A DNA stretch of 64,000 bases from Chamaecrista fasciculata. Its lineage: Eukaryota > Streptophyta > Magnoliopsida > Fabales > Fabaceae. The notes under the pieces are model-generated. The model searched no databases. It was not told the DNA's origin and saw only the letters and a list, made by a program, of their open reading frames with translations. The position numbers and the translations under genes are program-made. The stretch's first letter is position 1. The number at the start of each line of letters is the position of its first letter. The DNA lies in contig QANZ01032061.1 of NCBI GenBank assembly GCA_003254925.1, positions 62,001-126,000 on the forward strand, in the 5' to 3' direction. Positions 46,893 to 60,540 of this stretch are shown piece after piece.

Positions 46893-47695
46893 AAATTAAC
46901 GAATAAAACTGTGTAAAATAAATAAATTATTATTAACTAATTATATTCGAATATGATCAAATATCACTTTAAAAAATGAAATATAAAATTAAGCAGAAAT
47001 TACTTACAATTGACTCTGTGTATAAATAAAAATAAAAATAAAAATAATTTTAATTAATTATTTTAAAATATAAGAACACTCTTTATTGTTCTTTTTAAAT
47101 GTAAAAAGCTAGTGTAGGTGATCCCACAGCCAAAGTAACATCAGACGCGTCCTACGAGCAGAGAGTGGGACCCACGGACTTTGGTTCAATGAACAAAATC
47201 CAATCCAAACTCTACAAAATTCCAACTGACGTTGAATTCCTAACCACCTCCTCATCCATCATTATTAATGCAATGTACGTAATTGTCACTAGTTTACATC
47301 ATCGTACTTACGGTTGTCAAGTTTAAGTAAAATTAGAAAAGGGTGTAAACTCGGATAGTAATTTTTTTTAAATAATATATCTTTTACTAGTTAATTTAAA
47401 TGAATCAAGAACTTAGTAATTTTCTCAAATCCAACTCTCATTAATTAAAATAAATCTAAATGTCTAATGTTAATATCATTGAAGCAAATTAATAATATAA
47501 CTTAACATAAAAATTAAAATAAACACATTAATCGTGATGATAGTGATGATGAAGATATAAGGAAGATGATGATAGAAAATATGATAGACGAAGAAAATGA
47601 TGATTAGATGATGATGAAGAAGAGTATGAAAATATTATTATTGAAAAACTTGGTTAATTTGAGTTTTTATTCCATTTTTTTTTTTGCAAGAGTCC
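46893..47695. other. AT-rich intergenic DNA
   Basis: No gene is seen. The stretch contains a purine-rich GATGATGA block at about 47535-47630. Confidence 0.45.
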
Positions 47696-47697
47696 TA

Positions 47698-47845
47698 GTT
47701 GTCAAAATCTAATTTTAAATCTTAAAATTGTGTGATTTTACCCGAGTTTGACTCAATTTTAGCCGTGTTCGATTTTAGCAGCGATTTAACAAGATTTTGA
47801 TAGATAAAATCCCGATTTTACAATTTTACTCCCGATTTTGACAAC
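47698..47845. mobile_element. MITE with TA target duplication
   Basis: The 148-bp element has perfect 12-bp ends GTTGTCAAAATC / GATTTTGACAAC and is flanked by TA on both sides (47696-47697, 47846-47847), the Tc1/mariner-class signature. Internal GATTTTA words repeat in both orientations. It has no coding capacity. Confidence 0.65.
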
Positions 47846-47847
47846 TA

Positions 47848-49691
47848 TAATCGTACCTCATTCCTGTGAGTTATTCCATTCAGTAAATTTATTCTTCATA
47901 TGGTTAAGGAAAAAAAAATTAAGCCTATAAATAAATTATTTATAAAAACATGCATAATTAACAAAAAAACATAAAATTGGTAATTTCATTACAAATCATT
48001 ATATTCAATCATGTTATTTGAGAAATCACGTAATTTTTGGACTATTATCAGATTATATAATTTTTATTGTGATGTGATAATAAAATATTATTTTAGATGT
48101 TATCGTATATACAATAAGAATAGATTATAGTGTAACAAATGTGGCTATCAGATTTCAACCTTCAAAATACTGTAATACATGAGACAGTAAAAAATAACAT
48201 CACAATAAATAGGGTCAACGACCAAAACAAAAGTGAAAAAAACGACTAATCACACAAATGTGAAAACAACAAAAAAAGATCATGAATTATTGTCGGTACA
48301 AAAACAACTATTGTGTATATTTTTCTAGCAGTTCATACACTTGAGACTTTCACTCGAGTGCAACCCTTTCACGGTTTCACCATTAATTTGACTTGTCCAA
48401 ATATAGTATTTTTTCTAAAAATTGCGAGTTGTCATTATGAAGTACTAACTCATGAAACAAAAGTAATAAAATCTTACAAGTCAGAATTCAGAAGTTTAAG
48501 CAATGCTTATTTATCAGTGAAGTTTAGATACACTCCTAAATATGGATACGACAACGCTATTAAAATGTCTATCGTCAGGATAAATCATGATTGCGCATAG
48601 TTGCTTAAAGTTTAGGTTTTTAAACTACAAATACGAGGATTTGAATCATCTAATTAATATGAGAGTCTTATCTAACAAGTATTATATAAATTTCTTAAAG
48701 AGGTTAGGAGATATTTTTTGGCTTAAATGGGATACCAATACTTCTACTTAAATTTTAATTTTACCAAAAAAAAAAGACGTGATTTATCACCGCACTCCGC
48801 ACACAAGTCCATCTCAAGGTCTGTTTTTCTTAATCTAAAAAAGTCCATCTCATCTCAAGGTCAAAAATAGGAAATGTTGCAGCAATGGAACTTTTTTTAT
48901 ATATAGATAAAGGAGATGTAACAAAAAAAGGGATTTAGATAACTTAAATTAATATTAAGATAAATTTCATAAAATTTTAATAAAATATTATGAAATAGAA
49001 ATAAAGATGAAGAAATATGGGATACCACTCTAAGGTATTCGGTTTTAATTAAGATATAACGTAATAAAAAGTGCGTTTCGTCACTTTTAATTTTTAGTTG
49101 TGGTGTTTATTTTGGATTGATATTCATAAATTTTTTAAAAAAGACCAATACAATTTGGTTTAAGAGGATATATATTAAAAAAGAAAACTGTGTGATTCTG
49201 TCGAATTAAAGATGGAAGAGTATCTCACCCTAAAATGACTGCTGTACAATGTATATTGTGCTCTGAGACTGCTATTCTAATTGGATTTTGTAATCAAGGC
49301 AATCAATAAAGGCAAAACAGTTGTTACGGATTAGATAATTAGAAATGGAGTTATTAGTTATTACAATCACATTCATTCTTCAAAATCAAATACATCACTG
49401 ATCATTAATTCATTATTAACTCATTAGAAGGAAACGTAAACCGAAATCAATAGAGACGTGAGTGCACATTTTGATGCCTAACATGGTTCTTAACTTATAG
49501 GCACCATTTAATTCATCTGTGTCCCAGCCCGTCCAGTCCCAATCCATAAAGTATGGATATTTTATTTTAAGGATGTGTTGCCACTTGCCACTTATACATT
49601 ACGACAAATATTCATAAAATTTAAAATGTAAAATTAATTTTTTGTGATTTTAATATGACAAAAAATTAAAAATAATGACACATATGACATA
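47848..49691. other. AT-rich intergenic DNA
   Basis: I see no supported gene. An open frame at 48313-48600 (95 codons) has no recognisable domain, ordinary spacer composition and no splice context. Confidence 0.45.
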
Positions 49692-50083
49692 CTAGGGGCT
49701 TGGCGTGCCCTAACGGGCACACCAATATGCATGTAACGTTTGAATTGATTTAAAGTTGAAGATTATATTAAATTTTTATATTGATAAAAGAGTAAGTTTG
49801 GGACCAATTTGAGAAATTATACAAATATGTAAGACTTATCTAAAATAAATAAAATATTTAGGACCAATTTGAAATTACCTCATATGGGAGAGTGAGTGGA
49901 GAGAGAGTGGTGACATTTTTTAATTTTTAATTGTTTTTTGCATTTTTTTAATTTATTTATTTTTTTAAAGAAGTGGAGGAGTGAGTGGGGAGAGAGAGTG
50001 GTGATTTTTTTTTTATTTTTTAATTTTTTAATTCACTATTTTTGACCAACCATAAGGGGTGGAGCCATATAATATAGTATAGA
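49692..50083 (-). mobile_element. Short non-autonomous Helitron, reverse strand
   Basis: Read on -, it begins TCTATACTATATTATATG and ends AGCCCCTAG followed by T, with the hairpin GTGCCC-gtta-GGGCAC 13 bases before the end. The terminal region matches the + strand Helitron at 14273-14579, and the first 12 bases equal those of the 2.86-kb Helitron at 43259. No Rep/helicase is present. Confidence 0.75.
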
Positions 50084-50659
50084 TATAGATATTATGAATA
50101 GATATTATAATTTTAAAGTTTTCATTAAAATTTATGAATTTTTAATTATTTATATATATAAATATATGCCGTGTTGTGTCATGTAAGTTTAAGAATTTAG
50201 CGTGTCGATGTGTCCGTGTTTATGTCAGTGTTCATGCTTAAGCCCTGTACGGAGAAATGTGAATGAAAAAAAAAGGTGCTTAAAATTCGAATCCTCCAAA
50301 ACTTTATTTAAATAATAATGTCAAGGTGAAAATTTTATTTTGGCTTTTTAATTATATAATAATAAATTTGTTTTGATCCTCATTTTTTATTTATTTCATT
50401 TTGATTATTAAATTTTAATATTGAATAGAATAAATTAAAAATATTGAAGATCAAAATAGAAAAAAAAAAGTTTAATGACTAAAAAAAATTTTACCGTATA
50501 TTTTGAGGACGAAAGTAAAATTTTGACTTGATGTTAATTTCTTTTTTTCGTAGAAGACTTCATGTTAATTTCCAATTAGTTTCAGACAAACCAGTCAGCG
50601 ACACCCGAAAAAGAAAAGTCGCTTTAATATTGCCTACTCATCTTTTAGTCTAAAAGGAA
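50084..50659. other. AT-rich spacer with a degraded inverted repeat
   Basis: The block 50318-50540 has inverted halves built from AAATTTTATTTTGGCTTTTT and AAGTTTAATGACTAAAAA words, like an old foldback element. No gene is seen. Confidence 0.4.
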
Positions 50660-50935
50660 AAGCTCAGACCAGAGTGACTATTTCTGCTCCGTTTTCCCTT
50701 TCCTCTTTCTCCATATCCGACGGTTTCGTCTCAGCAATCAGGTAGATTCCTGAATTCTCATCCCTACTGTTTTGCGTTATCTTCTTGTTGTTGGCTTTAA
50801 TTTCTTACTGGTTACAACTGGGAGTTCAGTTTCTCGAATTTTCGATGTTTTCGTCCTTTGTTTTTGTAGGTTGTAAGTTGTGCAATGAGTGATTAAGCGC
50901 TGAGAGGTCCTCAGAATTCCTAAGAGGTTTTCAGG
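50660..50935 (+). promoter_or_regulatory. Probable 5' UTR with leader intron of the CAMTA gene
   Basis: A CT-rich leader (tccctttcctctttctcc) ends in GCAATCAG|GTAGATTCC near 50741, and an acceptor TTTGTTTTTGTAG|GTTG stands near 50870. This indicates a leader intron of about 130 bp. No ATG with a long frame precedes 50936. Inferred from splice consensus. Confidence 0.45.
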
Positions 50936-53900
50936 ATGGCGTTTAACATTAAGGGGCAACTTGTTGGCTCAGAGATACATGGATTCCATACACTGCAAGG
51001 TACGTACCTACGGACTCCTACGTATTTCTCTTCTGGTCATGCCTACTCTCGTGTCTTGTCTTGTTTAGCTCAAGCATCAGGAAATGTTAATTTTGGGAGT
51101 TTTTCCTCTTGTTTGCTTTCTGTCCACTATTTTTCTTAGGCGAAAAAGAAGCTGGAAGTTGAAATACTCACTGTGCAATGTTTTATCTGTTTGTGGTTTG
51201 CTTGCTTTTAGAGCTAGTTTGTCTTGTAAAAATGCAAGTATGAAGTTTTGGAAGAGTGAAAAAGAAAATATGTTCTAGGCTTGTGGTTATTGTTTGTTAG
51301 TATCTCATACAGCAGGGATGCAGAGAAACGGCGTGGGGAAGCTTAGAACTGTAAAATCTTTGTCGAGTTATGTGGGATTTTAAGGGGAAAAGCTTAAACA
51401 TCGAGCTAGCATTTAAGCAAATTTCTTTGTTTAGTCTCTACATCTTTTAAATCATTTGAGGTATCTTAATGTCACACTAGTTGTAGATTTTGCCAGACCT
51501 TACCCAAAAGCAATTAAAAAAGTGAAATATTTGGATATGGAAAGGAGTTTCATAGTAAACCTAACTTTTGGTTTCATATAGAAGTATATTATGAAAACTT
51601 TTACCTGTTACTTCCGAGTTAAAAGAAATTTGACAATTTATTAAAGTTCACAATATGCACTTCAGTTGCAATTTTCCTTCTTCAACTGCAAATCTTACTG
51701 GGAATGCCAGGTAATTGGTCAATAACCAATGCCTTCAATAATCTCTATTTACTTCTTTACTTATATATGATTCAGAGCTGGATTATGGGAATATTTTGGA
51801 GGAAGCAAGAAGCAGATGGCTTCGTCCCAATGAGATCCATGCTATACTTTGCAACTACAAGTATTTCTCCATCCACGTCAAGCCAGTGAATAAGCCCACA
51901 AGTAATTGTCTATTGTTAGCAGCAGTAACTTGATGCTCTTTAACTAGAAAGTAGAGGCGCATTCTCCTCTTCATGATAGCCCGCCATTCAATTTCCATTG
52001 GTGTTCATCATGAATTATAATGGCTATTTCTGCATTTTCGATTTCTACAGAACACTTCCCTTAATGAAGAAATGAGATTTCTCTTGACATTGTTGCATCA
52101 GATCATTTTGTGTGAAGAAGCGTCTGCTGAAAATTTAAATTACGTTTAGAGATTTTGTACATCATAAAAGTGTTTATACTGTGAATGAAGAAATATAGGT
52201 CACACTGATAATTACATTCATAGCTAGCTTTTTTATTGAGAAAAAGCCAATTGTATTTCTTCATTGTTTTGTATCTGAGTGATTACTTTTCACCTTAGCT
52301 ACAAATATATGATATCGAACTAGGGATGTGAGTTGTGACATCTTTTTTTTTTTAATCTTAAAAATATTAAACAGGTGGTACTATTGTATTATTTGACCGC
52401 AAGATGTTTAGGAACTTCCGTAAAGATGGGCATAACTGGAAAAAGAAAAAGGATGGGAAAACTGTGAAAGAAGCTCATGAGCACTTAAAAGTGAGTCTTT
52501 TAATTTTCTTTTGGCTGTTGTTTATGTTAATGTAAATTTAACTGTAGCCTAATATGTAGTTAATTTCTTTAACATGAATTTGGAGGAGTTTATCATGTCT
52601 ATAGCTACGAGGGTGTTTACCATTATATTGATATTATAAAATGCTTCTACTTCTTTTATATGTATGGACTTCAAGGGGAACACTGCCAGTACTACAAAGA
52701 TGACGCAGGCTGATTAACATTAAGTTAGAAAAATTATTGAAAAGTGCTTCTGTGTACTTTTCCAATTTATTGATGCTGTTTTCAGTATGCATTCTTCTAC
52801 AAGTACAAATTTTTTGTTGGGAAGTTTGATATTTACAATGTTAAGATATCATCTACCCTTAGATTTAGAAGAAATGAAGTAATTAATTGGAGTTGATTTA
52901 TATATGTGCTGTCTTTTGCTGTGTAAGTTGTACTTTTTAAACCAGAATGCAAACACAATTCAGTTGCTTATTATTTTATTTTTATCTAGGTAGCACTTGG
53001 TTTATAATTTATATGTTTTTGTGCTATTTGGTATATAAAAACTTCTGATAAACATTTCTTCAAGCAGTCTTCGATAAGTGAAGAAATTGAATTGAAGTAT
53101 AACTGAGGTTTGCAGTATCTAATTTTTATTGTTCTATCGGTTTATTCATTTTCCCCCATCAATCAGGTTGGTAATGAAGAAAGGATCCATGTATACTACG
53201 CACATGGCCAAGATAACCCGACCTTTGTTCGCAGATGTTATTGGCTCCTTGATAAGTATGCTTATCTAAAGTTTGCTTAACTCTTAACGCCTTGGTTCCT
53301 ATTGGTTATGCATGTGCAAACTTCTTACTCTATGATTCAGTACTGATGCACCCACATCACTCATTTTGTTTTGTTTTGTTTTCTGTTAAATTGCAGTTTG
53401 AGTCATAATTTCTTTTGTTGTTTTCAGGAGTCTGGAACACATAGTACTTGTTCATTATCGTGAAACACAGGAGGTTTTGATTATCTTCTCTTCTTTTTTC
53501 TTTCTTCTAAAGATTAATTTCACCCCAGAAACTGAGTAAAGAAATCATCTTGTATGAATGAATTGTTTCCTTTTTGGCATATTATTAACCTCAAGCTACC
53601 CTTGCTCCTGAAATCATGTTGATTATCCTCCAAATCAGCTGCATGTCTCTTTTACTTACTGTTTTTAATTGTAGATATGATCTGTAGTTAAATTCAGATT
53701 TGTTCCTTTATTTTAGGAGTTTTAGTTCCTTGATTCTAGGCATATATTCTTTAGGAAATCTGTTCAGATTTAATTTAGGAGATTTCATTTCTTGTATTTA
53801 TGTAGCTCCTTCTCTGACCTAATATACATCAAATCATTTTCCATCTCTACGTTCCTATACATATACATAGAAAGTACTCTTATTCTAAAGGCAGCTATAT

Positions 53901-56900
53901 ATTTTGGTGCCAATTTCGCATCTATCCTAGGATTGTTACTTAACTCCTATTTGTGGCAGTCATTTACTTAACACAACTTTGTAATTATACATAAACTCCT
54001 AAATTTTACCAATTTTACTTTACTATTTAAATGGTGGATGAATACGATTTGGTGTTCCAACCTTCATTGGGCTGTTGTTTATGATACAGGGGCAAAGTTC
54101 TCCAGCCACACCTGTAAATTCAAATTCTAGTTCAGTTTCTGATCCACCTGCACCATTTATATTGTCGGAAGAATTTGATTCTGGGACCAACAATCCATAT
54201 GCTGGTGGTGAGAATGAAGTTTTGGATTGTAGTCTATTTTCAGACAACCTATACTTCTGAAAGCATTACCATATATAAATAAACAGGAGGGATTAATTGA
54301 CATCAGTGTCAATCAAAATAGTTCTTACACCATTGGATAATTTTTTGTAGGATCAGTTTTCTCTAAATCCACTGTTGGATTTATAGTTCTAGTTAAAATG
54401 ATCAGATCTATGAAATTTGACATCAATCCAGCATTATTTGGCACCTCATCATTCATCAATATACTTCAAAATTGACAGTAATAAAACTTTCAAATAGAAA
54501 TAGAGTTTAAACTACTTGATTACATAGTTACCATTTTTCCAATTTTCTGAAATTTGACATACTAACTTACTTCTATTTTAACCATTGGATTAATACAAAT
54601 AATTTTCTATAACAAGATATTGAGTAGTGCAAGAGTGCAAATTATTCTAATTGTGTTATTTGATATATATTTATATATGTATATGAAGAAGCCACATTGA
54701 CTTATGTTATTTGTAAGTTAATAACTATTATCCTGGTTCTTTGTTTGATGTCATAGATGCTGTGGTTGTCTTTCTTTGATTAGTTATATATTCTCATAAT
54801 CTCATCCTGTTTTCTGCTTTGGAGTTGAGCAGAGCTGAATGACAATTTAAAAGTCAAGAGTCATGAACTTCAGCTTCTTGAGCTTAATACGCTTGAATGG
54901 GATGAGCTAGTGGTGCCAAGTGATTTCAACGCTTCTAATGCATCTGTTGGAGGTAACTGATTGTGTTGAGCAGAACCAAATGTTGGCCGGCAAAACACCT
55001 TATCGTCCTTCAATTCTGATTTGATCTTTTTGCAGGCAAAGTTCCATGTTTGGATCAGCAAAATCAATCTTTACTTAATGGCAATTTGAGCAATGTAAGT
55101 TCTTATCACTTTGACAAGTCACAAATGTTGTTATTAATTTGATACTTAAAAAATAAAGGTGATGTATTGCTTGGAACTTTTTGTTTTGTTGCTTCCTTTT
55201 TAATCTCCTAGTTCTCTCTTGATTTCTTTTCGGTTCTCTTTGGTAGCAGCTAGCAACTTTGTTTGTATTAGCTGCTATTGTGACCTTTAGAGTATTTTTG
55301 TCCCCAGGTAGCAACATCTACAGGACTTGCTTCTTTTGATAATATAACACAGCCAATTGCTGGAAGCAACAGTGCATCCTATAGTTTCCCAGAAACTGTA
55401 AATCTTCAAATATTGGACAATCAAGTAAATCCAATGGTGCAGAATGGACATCCTATCTCTGGGGTTGGTGTTGATTCCTCGAACACTTTGGTTGATGATT
55501 GTTTGCAGAGTCAGGACAGCTTTGGAAGGTGGATGAACCACATGATTTCTGATTCACAACCTTCTGTAGATGAGTCAGCTCTTATACCCTCGCTTACATC
55601 AATACAAGAACCATATTCTTCTGTAGTATTGGGTCATAGTCAACCTTTTTCAGAACACGTTCTTAATCTCACTGATGTGTCCCCTGCATCAGCATCTTCC
55701 ACTGAGAAAACGAAGGTTTCTTCCTTTTGCTATTTTTTTTTTCTTTTGGCTTCCTAGATGATTTCTGACCTCCTTTATTTTTTTGTCTTGGACAATTAAC
55801 CATTCGTGTAAAATTCAGAAGCTTTAAACATTAGGGGATAAACGTCACAAGAAATATGACTTCTCATTTCTTGTAAAGTTCAACCTTCAAGAGAAATACA
55901 AACTCTCAGTTATTTTACAAAGCAAATATATGCATTTCCATTTGGCATCTAAAGTAGCAAGAAGTCTTGAACAGGATAATATGCTTGCATAATTCAAATG
56001 CTTTGAAAACTTATAACTAAACCCTGATAAAGATGACTTTTGAGTTCCTTTTCAATATAAATAAATGCATATAAAGATGGCATCAAATTAGTCATCTTTA
56101 GCTACATTTTCATGCATATCCAATTTGTGTATTTAAGATCATCTATTTTGCAATTGTTACTGGGCTTTCTGATGTTTGTTTACTTGCAGATCCTGATCAC
56201 TGGAATCTTTCATGATGACTATCTACACCTTGCGAAGTCCACTCTATTCTGTGTCTGTGGTGATGTAAGTGTTCAAGCTGAATTTGTTCAGGTTGGGGTC
56301 TACCGATGTTGGGTATCACCTCAATCACCTGGGATTGTGAGTCTCTATATGAGCCTTGATGGACATAAGCCCATAAGTCAAGTTGTCAATTTTGAATATT
56401 GCACCCCATTGTTGCATGACTCTGCAGCCTCTATCGAGGAGAAGAAGTACAACTGGGATGAGTTTCGACTTCAAACAAGGCTTGCTTCTTTGCTCTTTGG
56501 CACACAAAAGAGCCTTGATATTTACTCTAGTAAAGTATCACGTGATGCACTGAGGGAGGCTAGGAACTTTGCCTTCAAGACCTCAAATGTTTCAAGAAGT
56601 TGGCAATACTTGACCAAGTCAGCTGAAGACAGCAAAATTCCATTTCCTCGAGCAAAAGATGCACTGTTCGAAACATCATTGAAAAACAGACTAAAGGAAT
56701 GGCTATTAGAAAGAATTCTCTTAGGCCGTAAGATTACAGAATATGATTCCCAAGGTCAAGGTGTAATCCATCTGTGCTCAATGTTGGGATATAATTGGGC
56801 TGTTTACTTATTTTCATCGTCAGGCTTGTCTCTGGATTTCCGTGATAAATTTGGATGGACAGCTCTTCATTGGGCAGCATATTGTGGACGGTACAATTAT

Positions 56901-59357
56901 AGATAACCCGCTTGTTTAAAACATTAGATTTCCTGCTTTCAAAATCTCTTTTCTGAGATAGTTTCACTGTTTGAGAGTTTTGTCCTTCTTTATATCTTTT
57001 TCCCCTCTAGATAAACTGATTTAGATATATAATTACGTGAATGTGGCATGGATTTGCCCATATAGAAATTTCGCATATGTTTCATTCCTATTAATCCAGT
57101 GAGAACTTGAATGAGATTTTATAATTCATTGGTAGTTATGAAACCCGGATCAGACTGTTGAGCCAGTGAACCTTATTTTTCTGGTTTGGTTAATCAATCA
57201 GACCGGATATGCAATAGAAGTGATAGGTGACAAAGTTTTATCTAGACTGAGCTGGATGCTTATTGGCAAATATCCCACTTATATAGGCATGTGCTTCTCA
57301 AAGATATTTGCTAAATTTATAGATGAGTAGATCACGATCAATAAAAAATTTCACCAGTGTGGAACTTGGTTACTTGGTGCAAATATAAATATTGACAATT
57401 GAAACATTAAGTTATTCTAGATTAGTATTGTTGAGGTTGGAGATATCCATGTTTTAATTGGATAATGAATACCCTTATTCTTTCATATATAATTCAAAAA
57501 CACATCGTGAGGATATTTGTTATCCAACTAAAAGTGCAGACATTGTCAAATTGAATACAAAATATACTGGCAACTCAGTAGTTTAACCAGTAAACTGGTC
57601 TTCCCATTGGGATCTAGTTAGCATTTATTTAATAAAATATTGTCTATACAGGGAGAAAATGGTTGGAACTCTGTTGTCTGCTGGGGCAAAGCCAAACTTG
57701 GTAACGGATCCTACTCCACAAAATCCTGGTGGATGTACTGCTGCTGATCTTGCTTATATGAAGGGTTATGATGGCTTAGCAGCTTATCTTTCAGAAAAAT
57801 CTCTGGTTGAACAGTTCAATGACATGAGCTTAGCTGGAAATATCAGTGGCAAACTGGAAACAAGCACTACTGATCCAGCAGAATATGGCAATCTCACTGA
57901 GGACCAGCTATACATGAAGGAAACTTTGGCAGCATACCGGACAACTGCTGAGGCTGCCGCACGAATACAAGCTGCCTTTAGGGAGCACTCATTAAAATTA
58001 CGGACAAAGGCAGTTGAGTTTTTAAGTCCAGAGGATGAAGCACGCAGGATAGTTGCAGCAATGAAGATTCAACATGCCTTTCGCCACTTTGAAACAAGGA
58101 AGATGATGGCAGCTGCTGCTCGCATCCAGCATACCTTCCGTACATGGAAAATACGGAAAGAATATCTCAACATGCGCCGTCAGGCTATAAGAATTCAAGT
58201 AAGAGATACCCTTATAGATTATGATATTGCTGATTACCCTTATAGAGATACCCATATGACTGACCACAAAAAAAGAAAAAAAGCAAACCATATTCGAATT
58301 GCAGATCTCTATCATCTATTTAAGCCATATTTTTCATTGGTGTTGGCAGAAATCTTAACCTGAGCTTCACAAGTCTATCTCCTTGTCCGTCGACTTTCAA
58401 ACTATAAAGAGCTTTTTCTTCTTTGTATCTAAAATGGTCACAAAGAAATACATTACCCTAAAATGAAAAGGTGAAATAAAAGCTTACACACTGGAGAGGG
58501 TGTTGATATAGTAGACCTGGAATAGGTTTCCAATCTTCTATAGGTTCTTCCCCATCTTATAGCAATTGATGGGGACTAGTCTATTGCTTAGGGTGCTGAA
58601 AAGAGAACCTAGTTATCTCTGCTTTGGCAGTGAGGCCATTAAATTGACGCATTGTAAAGAATAGTTGAACACTTGTAAATGTTGCTAAGATTGTCTGCGG
58701 AGGACATACCTATATACATATCTATGTGACAGTGGTTTGTCTGAGTTTTATGTTTTGTTTCCTTCTTTTTCTTGTTTTTATGTAAATGTCACTGCAAGTG
58801 CTGGATACTGGGACCAGCAGAAGATATAGTTAGCTAAATTTGCATCTTTCTTTAATTTTTATATAAATTTACATTCTGGAAAAGACTGATTGCATTTGTC
58901 TCAATGCAGGCTGCTTTCCGGGGCTACCAAGTGCGGAAGCAGTATCGTAAAATTCTTTGGTCTGTTGGAGTACTTGAGAAAGCAATCCTGCGGTGGCGAT
59001 TAAAGAGAAAAGGCTTCCGGGGGCTTCAGGTTAATCCTGTTCAAGAAATTGTAGACCAGAAGCAGGACAGTGATACAGAGGAGGACTTCTATCGGACAGG
59101 TCAGAGACAAGCTGAACAACGTATTGAGAGATCTGTAGTACGTGTCCAGGCAATGTTCCGTTCTAAAAAAGCACAAGAAGAGTATAGGAGGATGAAGCTG
59201 ACTCACAATCAAGCAAAGGTACTAGTTTTGTCCAAAAGATTCATTCATCTCTCTTTCTAGGTTTGCTTTTTTGCATGTATATTTACTATAGTATGGCTTT
59301 CTGTAGCTGGAATTTGAATTTGAAGACTTGCTCAATTCAGAGGTTGATATGCTATAA
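50936..59357 (+). CDS. Calmodulin-binding transcription activator, CAMTA5/6 type
   Basis: Thirteen exons: 50936-50999, 51776-51901, 52375-52490, 53167-53255, 53428-53473, 54090-54207, 54833-54952, 55036-55094, 55308-55715, 56190-56890, 57652-58198, 58910-59218, 59307-59357. All borders are GT-AG and the frame holds, giving 917 aa (Arabidopsis CAMTA5 is about 920). The CG-1 DNA-binding domain fills residues 20-147 (RWLRPNEIHAILCNYKYF, FRKDGHNWKKKKDGKT, VYYAHGQDNPTFVRRCYW, VLVHYRETQE). A TIG domain starts near residue 383 (ILITGIFHDDYL). Ankyrin repeats lie near 590-690 (GQGVIHLCSMLGY, DKFGWTALHWAAYCGREKM). IQ motifs follow (ARIQAAFREH, MKIQHAFRHF, ARIQHTFRTW), then a calmodulin-binding helix (VLEKAILRWRLKRKGFRGLQ). 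It is a nuclear, Ca2+/calmodulin-responsive regulator of CGCG-box genes. Exon 6 could instead end at 54204; the GTGAGA donor favours 54207. Confidence 0.95.
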
Positions 59358-60291
59358 AAGACTTGGCCCCTCAGAAAGGTTCTAACAATATTTGGTGTAG
59401 AGGCTCCTGTCTGTGTGGGAAACGTGTGATGATATCTTGTATTGTTCCCACTTTGTAGAGTAAGTAGAATGTTGATCATGTAAATTCTAGTGTAGATTGG
59501 AATTCAACCTTCGACCCTTTCAGATTGCTTTATTATCTTGAAGGGGTTGTTTGTGAAGTTCATATGTAATTGGATTCTTTGTGTAAAGATGCTTCTGATG
59601 TAGATCTAAGTCGGACTATAAATAATATGCCTTTACAAAATGATTGTTGCCTCTAGTCCGTAATGAGGACTATATTGTATGCTATCTTTCCTAATGAATA
59701 AAGCCGTCCCTTTTATGTTTTACGAGTAAAAGACAGTGTAGCTTATATTTGGGTTACTCTTGTTATAAACGAATATCTGTATGACAGTATGTATGATTTT
59801 AATAAATGTGTAAAATTGAAAAACGAGAAGACATAACTTTAAGCCATCATCACAAAATTGGTGATAAAACTATTTGGGTTACTTTTACAAGGTCGTGGCT
59901 TATGAGAGCTTGAGCCTTGAAAGCTTAAAATCCAATCGGGCTAGAATGAACTTTTTTTTTTTTTAATTGATAGAAGGATAGTTAAAAATGCAACAAATAT
60001 GAATTAGCGAGTTTTAAAAAGTTCAACTTCTTCACAACTTGAAGAAAATTGAGGAAAATAATTTAAAAAAATCAATTAGTTCTATTCATGCAATCTAACT
60101 AAAATAAATAAGAAAACCCACATAGGAAAACCCCTCATGATGTTGAATAAACTAATACAGCATTGTCATTCTTTTTTAAGAAAAAAAACATACGGATGGC
60201 TTATTTTGGCTCATCTTGTCATCTAGAGCTACAAAAACTTGCATTACATGACATTCATTCTCATACAGACCTTTGAAATACAACATCCGAA
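59358..60291. other. CAMTA 3' UTR and spacer
   Basis: AT-rich sequence follows the CAMTA stop. AATAAA-like signals stand near 59696 (atgaataaagcc). No gene is seen. Confidence 0.5.
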
Positions 60292-60540
60292 ATGGCACCT
60301 GCACGAGTACAGAAGCAAAAAGCGAAGAATGAATCTTTTATCCATCCATTAGAAAAATTGTCGTTAAGAGATGGAATAATCGTGGAGACACAGGAAAATG
60401 AGAAAACAGCCAAAATTATTATGATCAGAAAGTATAGTGGAAAAGCAGTGCCAAATAAAAAACTTTCAGTTGCTTATTTGAAATATGTAGTTATGTACAG
60501 ATATCTTGAATATTGTTTTGAGAAACGAAAATCACTCTAA
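60292..60540 (+). CDS. Hypothetical small protein, 82 aa
   Basis: A single open frame starts MAPARVQKQKAKNESFIHP and is basic at the N-terminus, followed by a mixed hydrophobic/aromatic C-terminal part (VAYLKYVVMYRYLEYCFEK). I do not recognise it. It lies between the convergent CAMTA and SAR1 genes, and its end is only 200 bp from the SAR1 stop, so it would overlap the SAR1 3' UTR on the opposite strand. Codon use is AT-rich like the spacer. It may be a chance frame; I list it because it is the only frame here with a protein-like composition. Confidence 0.2.
   Translation: MAPARVQKQKAKNESFIHPLEKLSLRDGIIVETQENEKTAKIIMIRKYSGKAVPNKKLSVAYLKYVVMYRYLEYCFEKRKSL

Noticed and set aside
48313-48600. 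95-codon open frame on + in spacer
   Set aside because: No recognisable motif, spacer-like AT composition and no splice or promoter context; judged a chance frame.
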